Shown: in pieces, positions 34,252 to 45,439 of the stretch
Layout: each line of letters opens with the position of its first letter
How positions within the stretch are numbered: position 1 is the first letter of the stretch
Origin: Hirundichthys speculiger
Taxonomy: Eukaryota > Chordata > Actinopteri > Beloniformes > Exocoetidae
NCBI GenBank assembly: GCA_018398805.1
Contig: JAGFBZ010002129.1
Span: 1,426,001-1,490,000, forward strand
DNA: 64,000 bases
Reading direction: 5' to 3'
Notes under the pieces: generated by a model
What the model saw: the letters and a program-made list of their open reading frames with translations, nothing else
Told to the model about the DNA's origin: nothing
Databases searched by the model: none
Made by a program: the position numbers and the translations under genes

Positions 34252-37200
34252 ATGGCCGACTTATCCCTGTATCTCACGAACGTTAACGTGTCTCTGGGAC
34301 GGAGCATGGACGTGGTTCAGGTCAGTGAACATAGCTTCTTTTTTTGTCTAGTCGATTCAAGCGTGTTGTCTCTTTGACAGCTGTGTCATGTCGGCCTGCG
34401 GACAGGGAGTGGTGTTTTTCTTTTTTGTTGTTGTTGTTGTTTTTAATCACATACACGCCTCGAAACAAATCCCGAATGTCCGTGACGTCCCAGGATCCGA
34501 GCACGGCGAAGGAGTTTGAGAGCGTGGAGCTGGGCGAGCTGGACAAGAGAGAGGAGCCGCCGCCGCAGAGGGAGAAGGTCCCCCGCCGTATCATCCACTT
34601 CTCCAGCGGTGAGACCATGGAGGAGTACAGCACCGACGAGGAGGACGGAGACGACCAGGAGCCCGAGAGGAAGGACCTGCTGTCCTCCCCGGTCGATGCG
34701 GTGAGGGTGAGGAGCTTTAGAGGGGGGGAGGCAGTGGCTGTACCTGGGTGGGAGATAATTCAAGTAAATACAGGAACCTTGTCGTTGTGTATAAATTACA
34801 CATTCTGTGTGTTGCAGTCCAAGATGACCTGGGGGCCTTATTTCTGGTTCCACATGTGGAGAGCAGCCACATCCACCATCTCAGGTTTGTGTAATAACAT
34901 CAATTACGAACCAACAGGTCTCATTTAGACAAAAATCAACATTTTGTAATCAGACTCTCCGTGACAATCTGCCTCATGTGGATTTGTGCCAGAGCATAAA
35001 AGGCTTATTATAATAATCATGAGGCTGTAAACATCCGAACGTAGCAAAAGCTGTGATCTCTCTGTGGACATCATCATAAAAATCGGCTACAAATGTCAGT
35101 CACTTGGGTTGAATCACTATTTTCATCGGTATTAGTAAATTAGTTGAGGGGAAAAAAAACGAAACTAGAGATGCACTTGTTGCAATTTTCATTGCTGATT
35201 CTGATTTTCTTTGTTGAAATGAAATCAAATCCATGTTTGTGGTGGGATTTAATTAAGAACATGTGTCTAATTAATTAGAGGTTTTGTAATAGCAATATTT
35301 GACACAATAAGTCAAGTTTTTTCAGTTTAGATACATTTTGGTTGATGACTGAATCAATGGATAAACATATATGTGCACTTAAATAACATAGATATTTATC
35401 TGTGCATGTTTCATCTGTCTACAACGTTCACAGATTAGTGCAAACTCAAAAGTGCAGTTATAGCCTTGATACTCAACATTTTAAGTCTTGTAATTCATGC
35501 GTGATTTGCAGGTCTGGACGTGGAGGGGTGAACATCTCCTGCTCTGACTGCACCTGCTGCCACCTGAGAGGGCTTTTGGGTGGGACACAGTGTGTCAAAG
35601 TGTCCAGTAACACTAGAAAAAATAACTGGATTTATCGTTAGTCGCTTTTTTTTCTTCCTTTTAGGGGGGAGGTTTCTGATTACTCATTAAATATAGCAAC
35701 GCAGTCATTAAGTTGGCAACACTGCTTCCTCATGGCCGGTACATTACATTTTGGTGCGTTATGGCCGCCTGCCAGGCTGGAGTCTACATCAGTGTTTTGG
35801 AGCAACGCAGCTGCTGTCCTGTCAGGCTGTTTTGGTGTTGAAAAAGATTCACGAGAAAACTTGTAAGCACCACAAAGGTGTTTTTAATGTTAAAATATCA
35901 GTTTCAGTTTCGTTTGAAGGAATCTTTGATGACGTTTAGGAAGTGTCGTCTATCTCTCGCGGTCACCCTTTGGACTCTTGTCCTGGTTTTCTCTCGTGAC
36001 AACTGCGTATCACTTTATGGTCCTATGTCATTCATTAACATCAATTGAAACTAGCAGGCAGAGCTACAGTGGACATCGTGACAAAGGCAACTAAGGGCTC
36101 CTAAACAACTGCAGAATTTCTGCAGTCGTATAAGATTCCAACATCTCACACTGTGTGATTTGCATTTGCTTAATCTTGGGTACAGTGTCAAGAATGTTAC
36201 GCACAGACTGCAATGATGAGCCTTCTTAAATCGTAGACTACGCAGACAGATGTAAAATTATGTCATCGGTATGTGGTGACAGTAAGCAAAGACGTGAAAT
36301 TAAACTACTCTGTTGTAGCGTTTATGTGCCAGAAGACGGCAACTTTGGACTCTTATTTTTCTTTGAAATGGAGCCAGTTCGCATAAATTAATAGGTCATT
36401 AAAGATGCAACAAAAACACCAGCTGGTTTTCGATCACAGAACTTTTGATGACTGACGTCAACAAACACTGCTGCCACGTCCAGCAACCTTGATGAGGCAG
36501 GTCCGTCATGTGCATCTCCCTCCTGCAGTCGTCCATTAGGGACTTTTACTGGCTGTAGAAAGGAGAGAAAAGGTACCGTCTTCAGACTCTGGGACACTGT
36601 AATGCTTTGTGAAAGCACTCAATGAGGAGAACAAGTGTAACTTAATCGCTTCATGATTTGTCATTGTTTCCAAATGGTTCCAGTTCTGTCTGTCCACGTC
36701 AGATCGCAGTTGTATTTACACACTGAAAATGGGTTTGCAGCAGATCAAAGAAAAAAAAAGTTTCAAGGGTTTAATGGCTGGTGTAGTAAAGATGGCAGCA
36801 GTATTACACTTTAAAGCATTTTTCTTTCTGGCACCTTTCCATCTGGGGACATGTCACAAAACTCCCATCTTACTGAAACTTAAAAGCATAACATGTTGCT
36901 GAAGGTCCTGCATTGAACTTAAACTTGTATTTTTTTCATCATTTTATCTTCTAATTTTTTTCTGCAGCATGTGACTATCTCGGGGAAAGGATGGCCTCCC
37001 TCTTTGGAATAACGTCAGCCAAATATCAATACGCCATTGATGAATACTACAGGATAAAGAAAGAGGTGTGTTGCACTGATGAAGTTGTCGTCGTTGTCAT
37101 CTTTTGTACAACATCCAGCTAACGTCGTTCCCGCTTGGGTCTTTTATTTCAGAGAGAGGAAGAGAAAGAGGAAAACCGGCTATCAGAAGAAGCGGAGCGA

Positions 37201-37365
37201 TCCTTTGACCAGCTACACTCTCAGGAAGTGAAGGATGAGCCAATCACCGTGACGGACCGGCAGGAAGTGGCGCCCGCTCACACTGATGTGGCCTTTGAGG
37301 TTGAAAATGAAAATAACACGACTCCGAACACCATCACAGTCCCCGTTATTGTCACGGCAACCTAA
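34252..37365 (+). CDS. fam177a1: FAM177A1 protein (five exons, 217 aa)
   Basis: Exons are 34252-34320, 34494-34700, 34818-34884, 36968-37065 and 37153-37365. All introns are GT..AG, frame is kept throughout (69+207+67+98+213 nt), and the stop is TAA at 37363. Residues 52-73 hold the family hallmark VPRRIIHFSSGETMEEYSTD; 93-114 hold the hydrophobic, Trp-rich SKMTWGPYFWFHMWRAATS; and 115-147 hold CDYLGERMASLFGI and KYQYAIDEYYRIKKE. A charged, probably helical EEEKEENRLSEEAER segment follows, with an acidic/Thr-rich tail. Human FAM177A1 is of similar length; its molecular role is poorly defined. The start is less certain: ATG 34252 has a good Kozak context and fits exon 1, but exon 2 has an in-frame ATG at 34476 just upstream of the chosen acceptor whose MSVTSQDPST reading resembles the start of other family members, so an alternative first exon is possible. 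Confidence 0.93.
35870..36375 (-). repeat. Dispersed repeat C inside FAM177A1 intron 3
   Basis: On the minus strand this matches 44015-44575 on the plus strand over most of its length. Shared strings include ACCCAAGATTAAGCAAATGC, GACATAGGACCATAAAGTGA and AGAGATAGACGACACTTCCT (versus AGAGATAGACAACACTTCCT). Within the match each copy has short private indels. No coding capacity or class is evident. Confidence 0.7.
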
Positions 37366-38262
37366 CCGCCCTCCAGAGAAGGACGTTTGGTGTCCGTTTG
37401 TTAAAGAAGGAACACTTTCTTATTTCACCAAGCTGTTTGGTTTGTGTATAACACAGCTTCTGATGGGCAGCGCAGCTGTATTTTGGCTGAAAGGCGAGGA
37501 CAGAAGGGGTGCAACTCTATAGATTACATGCAAATTAACAGCTGCATTATGGGAAAAAAAATAGAAAATGTCATGCGTCAGTTCTCTTTGTTGATAATCT
37601 CTTACATCATGCATTTTTCATTCCAGCAGCATCCAGACTTTGCTATGCAGGAAGGGAATAAACGTTGCTCCCCTGTGCCTCTAACAGACCCAACACTGTG
37701 CCTAAATCATCAATACAGTCAAGTCAGCGCCAGATGTGGACCAAACATCCATTTAAACAGGATCTGAAGGTCTTTGAAGACAGCGCACGTTGTTTCGTCC
37801 AGATCTGGTGACACTGACGTCTTCTTGATACACCTGGCTGCACCAAAGAGCTGGCCGGTTTAACACCTCTTCACCTTTGAGTTCATAGTTCTGTATTGGT
37901 TTATTGTAGGCTTGTGTTGCACTTAACAGTCTGTGGAAGCACTAAACTGATTTAACCGCAGTTGTCATATCTCTTGACCACAAGACTGACTAAAAAAAAA
38001 CAAAGAAAAACGGGTTTAAGTCTAATATGTTGCTCTTTTTATTATTTGCCTTATCAACTGTGGATTTTAAAATTATCAATGTGGTGTGATAATCGCAGGA
38101 AGAATTGTAACAGTCTGTCCAAAGACATGCAAATTTAACATTTTTAACAGTTTTTAGTACATTTTTTATATATGTATTTATTTAACTGTACTGACAGACC
38201 TCCTAATTTGAATATTTTCTATTGATTTAGTAAATAATGTTACAATAAAGGGATTATTACAT
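37366..38262 (+). other. fam177a1: FAM177A1 3' UTR
   Basis: Sequence from the stop codon to the likely cleavage site. An earlier AATAAA (within GGGAATAAACG, near 37656) could give a shorter transcript. The downstream AATAAA at 38244 is better placed and is followed by a TTTCTGTGTGTGG U/GU-rich element. An open frame at 37444-37767 lies in the UTR and is not a gene. Confidence 0.65.
38244..38249 (+). terminator. Poly(A) signal of FAM177A1
   Basis: AATAAA within TTACAATAAAGGG, followed about 20-30 bases later by CTTTTCTGTGTGTGG, a GU-rich downstream element. The distance from the stop is about 880 nt. Confidence 0.7.
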
Positions 38263-38341
38263 TTCACTCACTTTTCTGTGTGTGGCTTGAATATCAAGAT
38301 AACAATTATGGAGTTAAACAGCACCAAATGGAAACACGGGC

Positions 38342-38347
38342 TTTATT
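38342..38347 (-). terminator. Minus-strand poly(A) signal
   Basis: TTTATT on the plus strand is AATAAA on the minus strand, about 150 nt after the candidate stop at 38497. It faces the FAM177A1 signal at 38244, so the two transcripts would end within about 100 bp of each other. Confidence 0.4.
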
Positions 38348-38496
38348 TTCCCGTGTCCTGGTTCGTCTGCTTGTTGAAAGGCTCGTCGTGCTGCTTCGAG
38401 GGGTCAGCTGTGTCAGCTGGTAACAAAGAGCCTGTGTCGTTCTGTGAGCAGACGGCTCCGGGGTCGGGGACCCTGTCCACTCGCTGCACAATGCTT

Positions 38497-38604
38497 TTAT
38501 TCTCCAGCCCGGCGTGGGTTTCTGTGATCCAGGGCCACCTCGTCTGCAGTCATGACCTCACTGCTGCCGATGTGCCCAGTAATGATGCCTCGACTGAGAA
38601 GCGC
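38497..38604 (-). CDS. Candidate last exon of an unidentified gene convergent to FAM177A1
   Basis: On the minus strand an acceptor (GTTTCAGTGATTCTCTCAG ending at 38605) is followed by 35 codons, ALLSRGIITGHIGSSEVMTA then DEVALDHRNPRRAGE, and a TAA at 38497-38499. About 150 nt further on is AATAAA (38347-38342). The composition looks protein-coding, and a tail-to-tail layout with FAM177A1 (about 60-80 bp between cleavage sites) would be typical. I do not recognise the protein and find no upstream exon. A second minus-strand frame, open for 66 codons from 38543 to a stop at 38343 that overlaps the AATAAA, and a plus-strand frame across the same bases are competing readings, so this stays tentative. 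Confidence 0.38.
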   Translation of the reverse strand, partial: ALLSRGIITGHIGSSEVMTADEVALDHRNPRRAGE

Positions 38605-39149
38605 CTGAGAGAATCACTGAAACGGTACGTCGGTATCGGGATGTGCATCCACATGCAAAAGCTGCTCTTTTATTTCTGATAAGAGACAAGTGAGACTTCT
38701 TAAACCAACAAAAGCTGAAAAATAAAAAATGAGTTTTCAGTTGTTTCAAAAGTCTCAACTGAGAAACCTCATCTACCCCAACTTCAGAATCATGGCTGAT
38801 CATCAACAAAGGAAAACGCTCAGCGAAGGTTACTTTTTTTTTGGCCCATAATAGTTTTGTCTCATTTTATTTGAATGAAGTCAGACATACAAAAAAATTA
38901 GACTTTTTTTTAAAAAATGTAATTCTTGGAGGGGCCATGAAGTTTGCCCAGCAGGTACACTTGTGCTCTGTAGCGTTGGAGAGTGACTGTCCCTCTGGGT
39001 GTTCTGGGAGCCTGTTGCTGTCAGATTCGTTACAGGTGGGAGTTTAACTCCATGTGGGCCGACCCTTTGTCACTGATTCTGTTTATAACTTTCATGGACA
39101 AAATTTCTGGGCGCTCAATACAAACTGGGGGTTGTGACCAAGCGCTGAC

Positions 39150-39660
39150 ATGCCCTCTTTCAGGTTGTGTCCTACCAGAAAGTAGGTTTTTGTTGCAGTT
39201 CCTTGACGGACCAGTAGTTGCTGGCCTGAAAACGGAGCAAATCCCCACTCACGCCCATGTTGAAATGGCTAACCATAAAATAACCATATTTACACCCTGG
39301 TACAAACAACAGTTTTGTTCTGTGTAGTTAGATTTTACATCCATTACAACTACGGTGGGGTGATTTTTTTTTTTGTTTATGTTTGTTTTTGGTTTTTTGT
39401 ATCACAACAGGCAAAATGTTATGGCAGACTGCATTTGATTGGCGGCTTAGCATAGCCACTGGCTCTTTGTTATCATTTTAGCTACTTAGCTCATAAGATT
39501 ATATCGACTCTAGAGCTGTGAATAATAACCTAACAGTGCATATCGTATTTTAAAGAGGATATGTTTTTGAGCCAGTGTGTTTTGTTAATTGTACCAACAG
39601 TCTGACGTGATTGGCTGTTGACCTGAAAGGGTCTCAACGAAGCTTAGCTGAGCAGCTAAG
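39150..39660 (+). repeat. Family A copy
   Basis: TTGTTGCAGTTCCTTGACGG and ACCAGTAGTTGCTGGCCTG begin the copy, then AACCATATTTACACCCTGGT and AACAGTTTTGTTCTGTGTAG, then a shared later part (AGAGCTGTGAATAATAACCT; TTGTACCAACAGTCTGACGT; TTGACCTGAAAGGGTCT) that matches 61190-61310 in order. Confidence 0.6.
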
Positions 39661-40900
39661 TTAACCAGGTTTCAGCTACATGCGGCACTATTGTTGATGA
39701 TGTTGCAACTGAAACATAATCTGAGACAGAAAATCCTGCAGCACATCATCGTTTTTTAACTGAGACTGGAAGGCAGTTGACTCCGTTGTGACGTCATTCT
39801 GACCCTCAACTTCCCAGCTAATTGTAGCGCTCTGCTGTTGGGAGACAGCACCCATCACTGACCGAAACCCGCCCATCTCTGACTGATCTGTCCATCACTG
39901 CCATCTCTAAGTTGCTTAACTGCCCGGATTCAAGGTCCCGGTGATTTCCTTCAGTGAGTTGTGCTACATGTTGCAATTAAATTTTAGACAAGAAGATTCA
40001 CAACGGTTTCAAAGCTGCTTTTCAAATTCATGAAAGTGTTGATTCATGCTTCAGACATGACTTTGTCTTTGTTGTATGTAGAGGGACGTGACAATAGTTA
40101 CATAGTGATAGGTGGACTTTAAAGGCATGTCATTAAAATGTCCTGAGGTTGGTGACTGTGTTTATATCCCAGTCAAGGACACCTGATTCATTTCCTCTCC
40201 TTTCTTCCATTTTGAATATCTTCTTTGACTTTGTGTTTGGTTAAGGTGAGGTCTACAAGGTCTATTTGGTTAAGGTCACATCCCTTAAAACAAACAAATG
40301 TCAGAACTAATGTTTGAAAATGTTTCTTGTCTCAACAGTCAGATGCAGGTTAGCTTAGCACCTTATAACACGTGTTAAAATCTTCTCTGCACTTATGAAT
40401 TTAACAAATAATCAACATGTTTATTTGTATGTTTTAGTTAGAACAAATGTTCATATCCAGGTATTTTTAGATTTTTATTAAGAGCTAAACCTTTGACTCT
40501 AGCTACATATTTAGCTAGCTGGCTATGTATTTCAGCAAGGGAGTGGTATTGATTCGATCATCCAATTATTTCCAAAAATGTGTGCTATATCTTAAAATTC
40601 TGAGCTTCGTGGTCCAGTAATAAGATTGATAAATTACTTTTTTGTTTTTTTGTTTTACAGAGCACAAGCTTTTTACATGAAACATGAAAATGAATCTATG
40701 ACTATACGTACAATTACACACAGGAAAAAAAAGTTAATGCTGTAGCGAATATAGTCCTAAGATTTATTTAAAAGCAGCAAGAACTGCAGCAGACTTGCTT
40801 GTTTTCTGGGAGATTTTTCCACATTCTGTGTACGGTGAAAAAAACTGGAGAAAAAGAAGAAAAAAAAGAAAGAAGCTTCGCTGCGTTTATTTTTAACTCT
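39661..40900. other. Non-coding interval with an unexplained minus-strand frame
   Basis: A minus-strand frame at 39688-39876 reads VSQQQSATISWEVEGQ and so on and ends at a TAG near 39688. The composition is protein-like but there is no splice donor in frame and no family match. The rest is AT-rich non-coding DNA. Confidence 0.4.
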
Positions 40901-40919
40901 GGAGAAAGCAAACCTGTCC

Positions 40920-41260
40920 CAGATTACCTAAGAAGGATTGAAGGTTCGTAATGTTCCAGAGGATCTGGACCCAAAGCCCCCTAAATCTTTATAAACCAAC
41001 AGAGGTATTTTGAAATAATCTCTTTAACCCGACCAGCAGTGTTCTGAATCAGCTGCAGCTGCCTAATCAATCTCTTAGGCTGCCTTGTAAATATAATATC
41101 GCTGTAATCAAGTCTACTAAACCGAAAATGCACAGACCAGATTTTCTAAATCACTCTGAGACATTATCCCTTTAATCCTTCAAGTACTTTTGAGGTGATA
41201 ATAGGCTGACTTCAGGTCTGAGCACATAATGACACCCAGATTTCTGACTTGGCTTGTGGT
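40920..41260. repeat. Unclassified teleost repeat fragment
   Basis: The order CAGTGTTCTGAATCAGCTGC, GTAATCAAGTCTACTAAACC, TGCACAGACCAGATTTTCTA, TGATAATAGGCTGACTTCAG and GACACCCAGATTTCTGACTT resembles a repeat that I remember from many fish loci, but I cannot name its class. There is no intact frame. Confidence 0.4.
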
Positions 41261-43275
41261 TTTTAGCAATGCAGACTGAAGTTTTTTTTTTTTTTTTTTT
41301 TTTTACTATTCTTCCCTTGGCTCCAAAGTCAAGTATTTTTGTCAAATTGAAATAAATTTAGCAAAATCCAGTTGTTTTTTATTCAAGGCACTTAACGAGT
41401 GCTCGTAAGGAGATAATGGAGAGATTTTTATTGTGTATTTTTTTAATTTTTCCCTGTCAGGAAATTCCAGCTGCATAGTGGTTTCACATATATTCTAAAA
41501 ATGAGGTCTTGAAACCAGACAAAAAAAAAAAAAAAAACTGAAGCCAGGATGCCAGTATTTCAGGGCTTAATGAGGGACTTACCAACAGGCTGGAAAATGT
41601 TTGGAACTAAGCATGACAGGAAAACTACTTTTTGCTGTCAGTAAACTAATCTGGGGGGAAAAAAACAGAAAAAAAGTGTGTGCTACTGGTCATTTGGGGC
41701 ATGCTGGGAAATTATACATTTGGATATTGTTTGAACATATGTTTTTGAAAGTTATGCTAGCTCACAAACGGGACAGGGAAGCCCAGCGAGTTGGTGAATG
41801 ATGCCCCGGCATGTCACACCACATCATTATGGCGGTGCCACGTCGAGACGGCTCATCTCTAATTGTCAGAAAGTGAAGTCAGCTCATCCAACACAAGGCA
41901 GCCTCGCACAGGGTCCACAATGACAGACAGTAACACCCAGTGAGAGCCTGCTCATCCCCGTACAATGAGCTATGCTAATAACTCATGCTGTTAGTATTCA
42001 TAATTAACACAGAGATGAGTCTCATTTATTTATTTATTTTTAATTATGCTGGGTAAATTCTGTGTCAGACGTGTCAGTGGTGATGTTAGCTTTGAGGGTA
42101 AGCTATGTCGCTAGTCGTCCAAATCTGCTCTGATTGATTCATTGGTGCTCTGAAAAAAAAAAAAAAAAAAACAGTAGCTGACTGTTATAATTAATTACTT
42201 TATTTAGTCCTTTTTTGAACCAGTTATAGCTATACATAAAGCCCCAGCTCAGAAATAAATATAGCACAAATAACTTCTTCTCATGTGTGAGTTAAAAACA
42301 GTCAAACAGTCCCAGACATGACAGTTTGAAATACACAGAAGTTAATAGCAGTGGCTTAGTGGCAGCCTGCCAGCCAGGACCAAAAAGGAAAATAATGTCA
42401 GAGTGTGTAATACTTGGAGATAATCACTCACTGCCCTGTCACATCGCTTGTATTAAAGCACACAAGGAACTTCTGAAGTGACTAGCTGCTCAGCAAACAC
42501 GACTCTACATACTTCGGAGGATGAGTCTTTCTGCTGTTGGAACGACATCACAGCTCAGCTAGCAGGCTAACTTATATTAAAAAGAAGTGATGTATGAGAA
42601 CTTGGTATATCTTATTTTACCAGTAATATATACAGTGTTCTAGTGAGACAATCAGTCCGCAGTTAGCAATTACACTGACCACGACAGAGGTGCAAAGTGA
42701 ATTTAATCTCCAAGTTGTAAACAAGATCAGAGAGGTCATTGACTCATTCATCACAGAATGAAGGATGCTGGGAAATGACAAATGATCAGTAAGAAACAGC
42801 CGTTTTTAAACCATCACATGAACAACATCTGGACCTTGAGATAAGTCTTCAGACGCCTACGTATAAAAACAGATTTGATAATCAGGAGCGATGGCCCTCA
42901 ACAGGCCAAAATGTAGAGGAAAAGTCACGGACTTATGAATCAGCATTAAATAATAAGGCCATGTTGACCCCAAAATGCAGTTTTTACACAACAAAAAGAA
43001 ATACAGTTTGGTTGAACATAGAATTAACACCCTGAACATTAATGACTCCTAATGGACGATGGATTCCAGCGTCAAGGGTTGAGTTTGTGACCATTGTCTT
43101 TAGTATTTCAACCGTGTTATGAAGTCCTGTTCAGTAAAGAAAAGATGAACATGTTGGAGAAAATTCTCAAATAGGCTCTATGTTAATGATTTCGCAAATT
43201 TGAAGTGAGAAGAGCTACATTCATGCATGAGAAACATATTAAAACTGCATTTAGACTGTAATTGACTAGAAGGAG
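41261..43275. other. Non-coding interval
   Basis: T24 at 41281-41304 and A19 tracts near 41521 and 42152 mark likely retroposon tails. No gene recognised. Confidence 0.5.
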
Positions 43276-43279
43276 ACTC

Positions 43280-43330
43280 TGAATTGGAACAATACTTCAT
43301 ATGTGACTGATGACGTTTTACAAGAACGTG
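43280..43330 (+). repeat. Dispersed repeat B, copy 2
   Basis: Matches 31973-32022 with about 8 substitutions or indels over 50 bases. The flanks diverge, so only a short core is shared. Confidence 0.5.
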
Positions 43331-44014
43331 CACTGGGAATTGTCTACTCTCCCATGATGTCTTCCATCATTACTTTTGAGAGTATCTTAGGTGATTTATG
43401 CTTCTACATGAGACCAGCGATGTACGTGTGTCTGCCTTAACTGGGCGCCATACATATATTCTCAGACTGAACCTTACGTGCACCTCCCCAGTAATGTAAC
43501 TCCATGTCTGGCTGACATGGGCTGCAACAAATGTGACTGCTTGTAATAATTTTGTATTTTTTTTCTACATATTTTCCATACTGCTACTTTTTTGTCGTTT
43601 TCAAGTCAGGTGAAGAAGAAAGATGGCTGCAATGTCAACAATTTCTGTTGCGCAACACTGATCATCTCCAGCTCTCATAAGAAATGCTTCATTTGCTTTG
43701 CTGCTATGTCAGAACTACATAAAGGAAATACACTAAAAGGAAGCTCAGCACTGCAAGCTACAGCGCTGCAGCGAAGAACCCGCTTTGCAGCCGAGCATTT
43801 GTTGGTATAAATGCAGAGCAACGGCCAACAACAATGGACAAGTTTAAAAGTGTATTTCATCCAAATCAGCTGTCCTACATCGTACAAGGTGAGAGGTTTG
43901 ACAACGACACATCACACTGGTCTTGCAACCAAAGACTACCTCATACAATTTTCTGACAGTTAGAAATCCTACAGCACCGTCAATTAAAATACAACTTGAA
44001 ATGCGACCTAGATC

Positions 44015-44575
44015 CTTCCCAAAGAAAAATAAGAAACAAAGTAGGCCTCTTCTTTCCAAACCCATGGACCACATTCTTCCCTTACACCACTTCTTTTTTA
44101 AAGCATTTTCGGGACATATAAAAGCTACAACAAAGCGGTTTATTTTCACATGTTGTTTGTGGCAGCGCATACTGATGATTTCCATCTCCATCTGCATTTC
44201 CACCATAATCGAAGTCTACAATGAAAGAAGGTTCATCATTGCACATTGCGGGCGTACCATTCTTGACATTGTACCCAAGATTAAGCAAATGCAAATCGAA
44301 CAGTGTGAGATGTCCACTGTAGCTCCAGCCTGTGAGCTAGTTTAATGGCTGTTCATGTATGACATAGGACCATAAAGTGATGCGTAGTTGTCACAAAAGA
44401 CAACCAGGATAGAAGTCCAATGTTACTTTTGGGTGGTTTTTGGCCAATAGCAGGGAAGGGTGACCACAAGAGATAGACAACACTTCCTAAACATAATCAA
44501 ATATTCCTTCAGATGAAATTGAAACTGATATTCTCACATCAAAAACACCTTTTGTGGAAGAGAGTTTACCCACTG
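44015..44575 (+). repeat. Dispersed repeat C, plus-strand copy
   Basis: Counterpart of 35870-36375 in inverted orientation, about 8 kb away. The shared order begins at CCAAAGAAAAATAAGA and runs through CTACAACAAAGCGGTTTATT, GAAGTCTACAATGAAAGAAG, GTACCCAAGATTAAGCAAAT and AAACTGATATTCTCACATCA to ACACCTTTTGTGG. A 141-codon open frame (43923-44345) overlaps the start and is interrupted in the other copy, so it is not evidence for a protein. Confidence 0.7.
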
Positions 44576-44800
44576 ACAACAAGAAGGGTGCTGCAACATA
44601 CAAATCAATTTGTCATTCCATCAAGCTTTCTAGTGAATCTTTTCTACACCAAATTAGGTGCAGGTATTGCCTGCCCCAAAATTAAACTCTCTAAAATTAA
44701 CTAGATGCAGAACTAGATGCATATTAGTCTCTATAGCACTTTCTGCACCCTTGAGATTAAATGTTCTCCTTCACTGATTGGGAGAGAGATGTTTTAACAG

Positions 44801-44875
44801 GGGTTCCTTAATCCTGATCCTGAAGACCTGCTGCATGTTTTAGCTGCTTTCCAAATCCAAATTGTCAGCTATTCA
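44801..44875 (+). repeat. Half of a hAT-like MITE
   Basis: CAGGGGTTCCTTAATCCTGA, TCCTGAAGACCTGCTGCATG and TTTTAGCTGCTTTCC resemble the left arm of the foldback element class seen at 11473. No matching right arm follows, so the copy is truncated. Confidence 0.4.
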
Positions 44876-45262
44876 ACTGCAGGCATCTCAGTCGTTCCAC
44901 TAGAGGGCAGTCTTGTCTTTAACAGGAGAGATGAACTGGGGTTACCAGAGACCAGTGACACAGACATCAACTGTGATTGACACAGATCAAGTAATGTGTC
45001 GATAGTGTTATTGACACAGATCTTAGAGTAAGCTTATCAATGATTTCAGGATTTTTTTGAAAGGATTTTTTTTTTTTTTTTTTACTGTTGACTGAAACAA
45101 AAAAAGGTATAATCAACAGAAATGGAAACGCGGATGCAACTAACTGTTTGTCTGAGCCGCTTCCATCTGGGACTCGTGAGACACCCAGCGGTCATCAGAC
45201 AATCAGTGATTAAGAGGGAAAACCCAGAGTTGGAACTCACAATGCCATTCCTTGTGACTTAC

Positions 45263-45434
45263 TGATCCAGCCATTAAAGTGGGCATGTGCGCTCGAATTT
45301 ATAAAGAAGCTGACATGCAAGCGTGTCTGCGTATTTCCCAAAGGGCCAGCCCCAAACTGTACATTACCCTCCTCCACCCGCACGTCCACGTGCTGCGCTC
45401 GAGCTGCCTGCTGCTGCTCAGACAGACCTGACAT
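45263..45434 (-). CDS. Candidate orphan exon
   Basis: On the minus strand, ATG at 45434 opens 57 codons (MSGLSEQQQAARAQHVDVRV, then EEGNVQFGAGPLGNTQ) that run to ATCA|GTAAGT, a perfect donor at 45262. It could be a first coding exon of a minus-strand gene, perhaps the one ending at 38497, although it ends in phase 1 and that exon starts in phase 0, so at least one more exon would be needed. No family recognised. An open frame in moderately GC-rich DNA can arise by chance. Confidence 0.2.
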
Positions 45435-45439
45435 TTCTG

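Noticed and set aside
34344..34928. Continuous 195-codon frame through FAM177A1 exons 2-3
   Set aside because: It runs through introns 1 and 2; the spliced model preserves the family sequence better and has proper donors and acceptors.
38278..38679. 134-codon plus-strand frame downstream of FAM177A1
   Set aside because: Begins at the FAM177A1 cleavage region, no domain; the minus strand has better exon and poly(A) signals over the same bases.
43923..44345. 141-codon open frame on the plus strand
   Set aside because: Lies mostly in repeat C; the other copy does not keep the frame.
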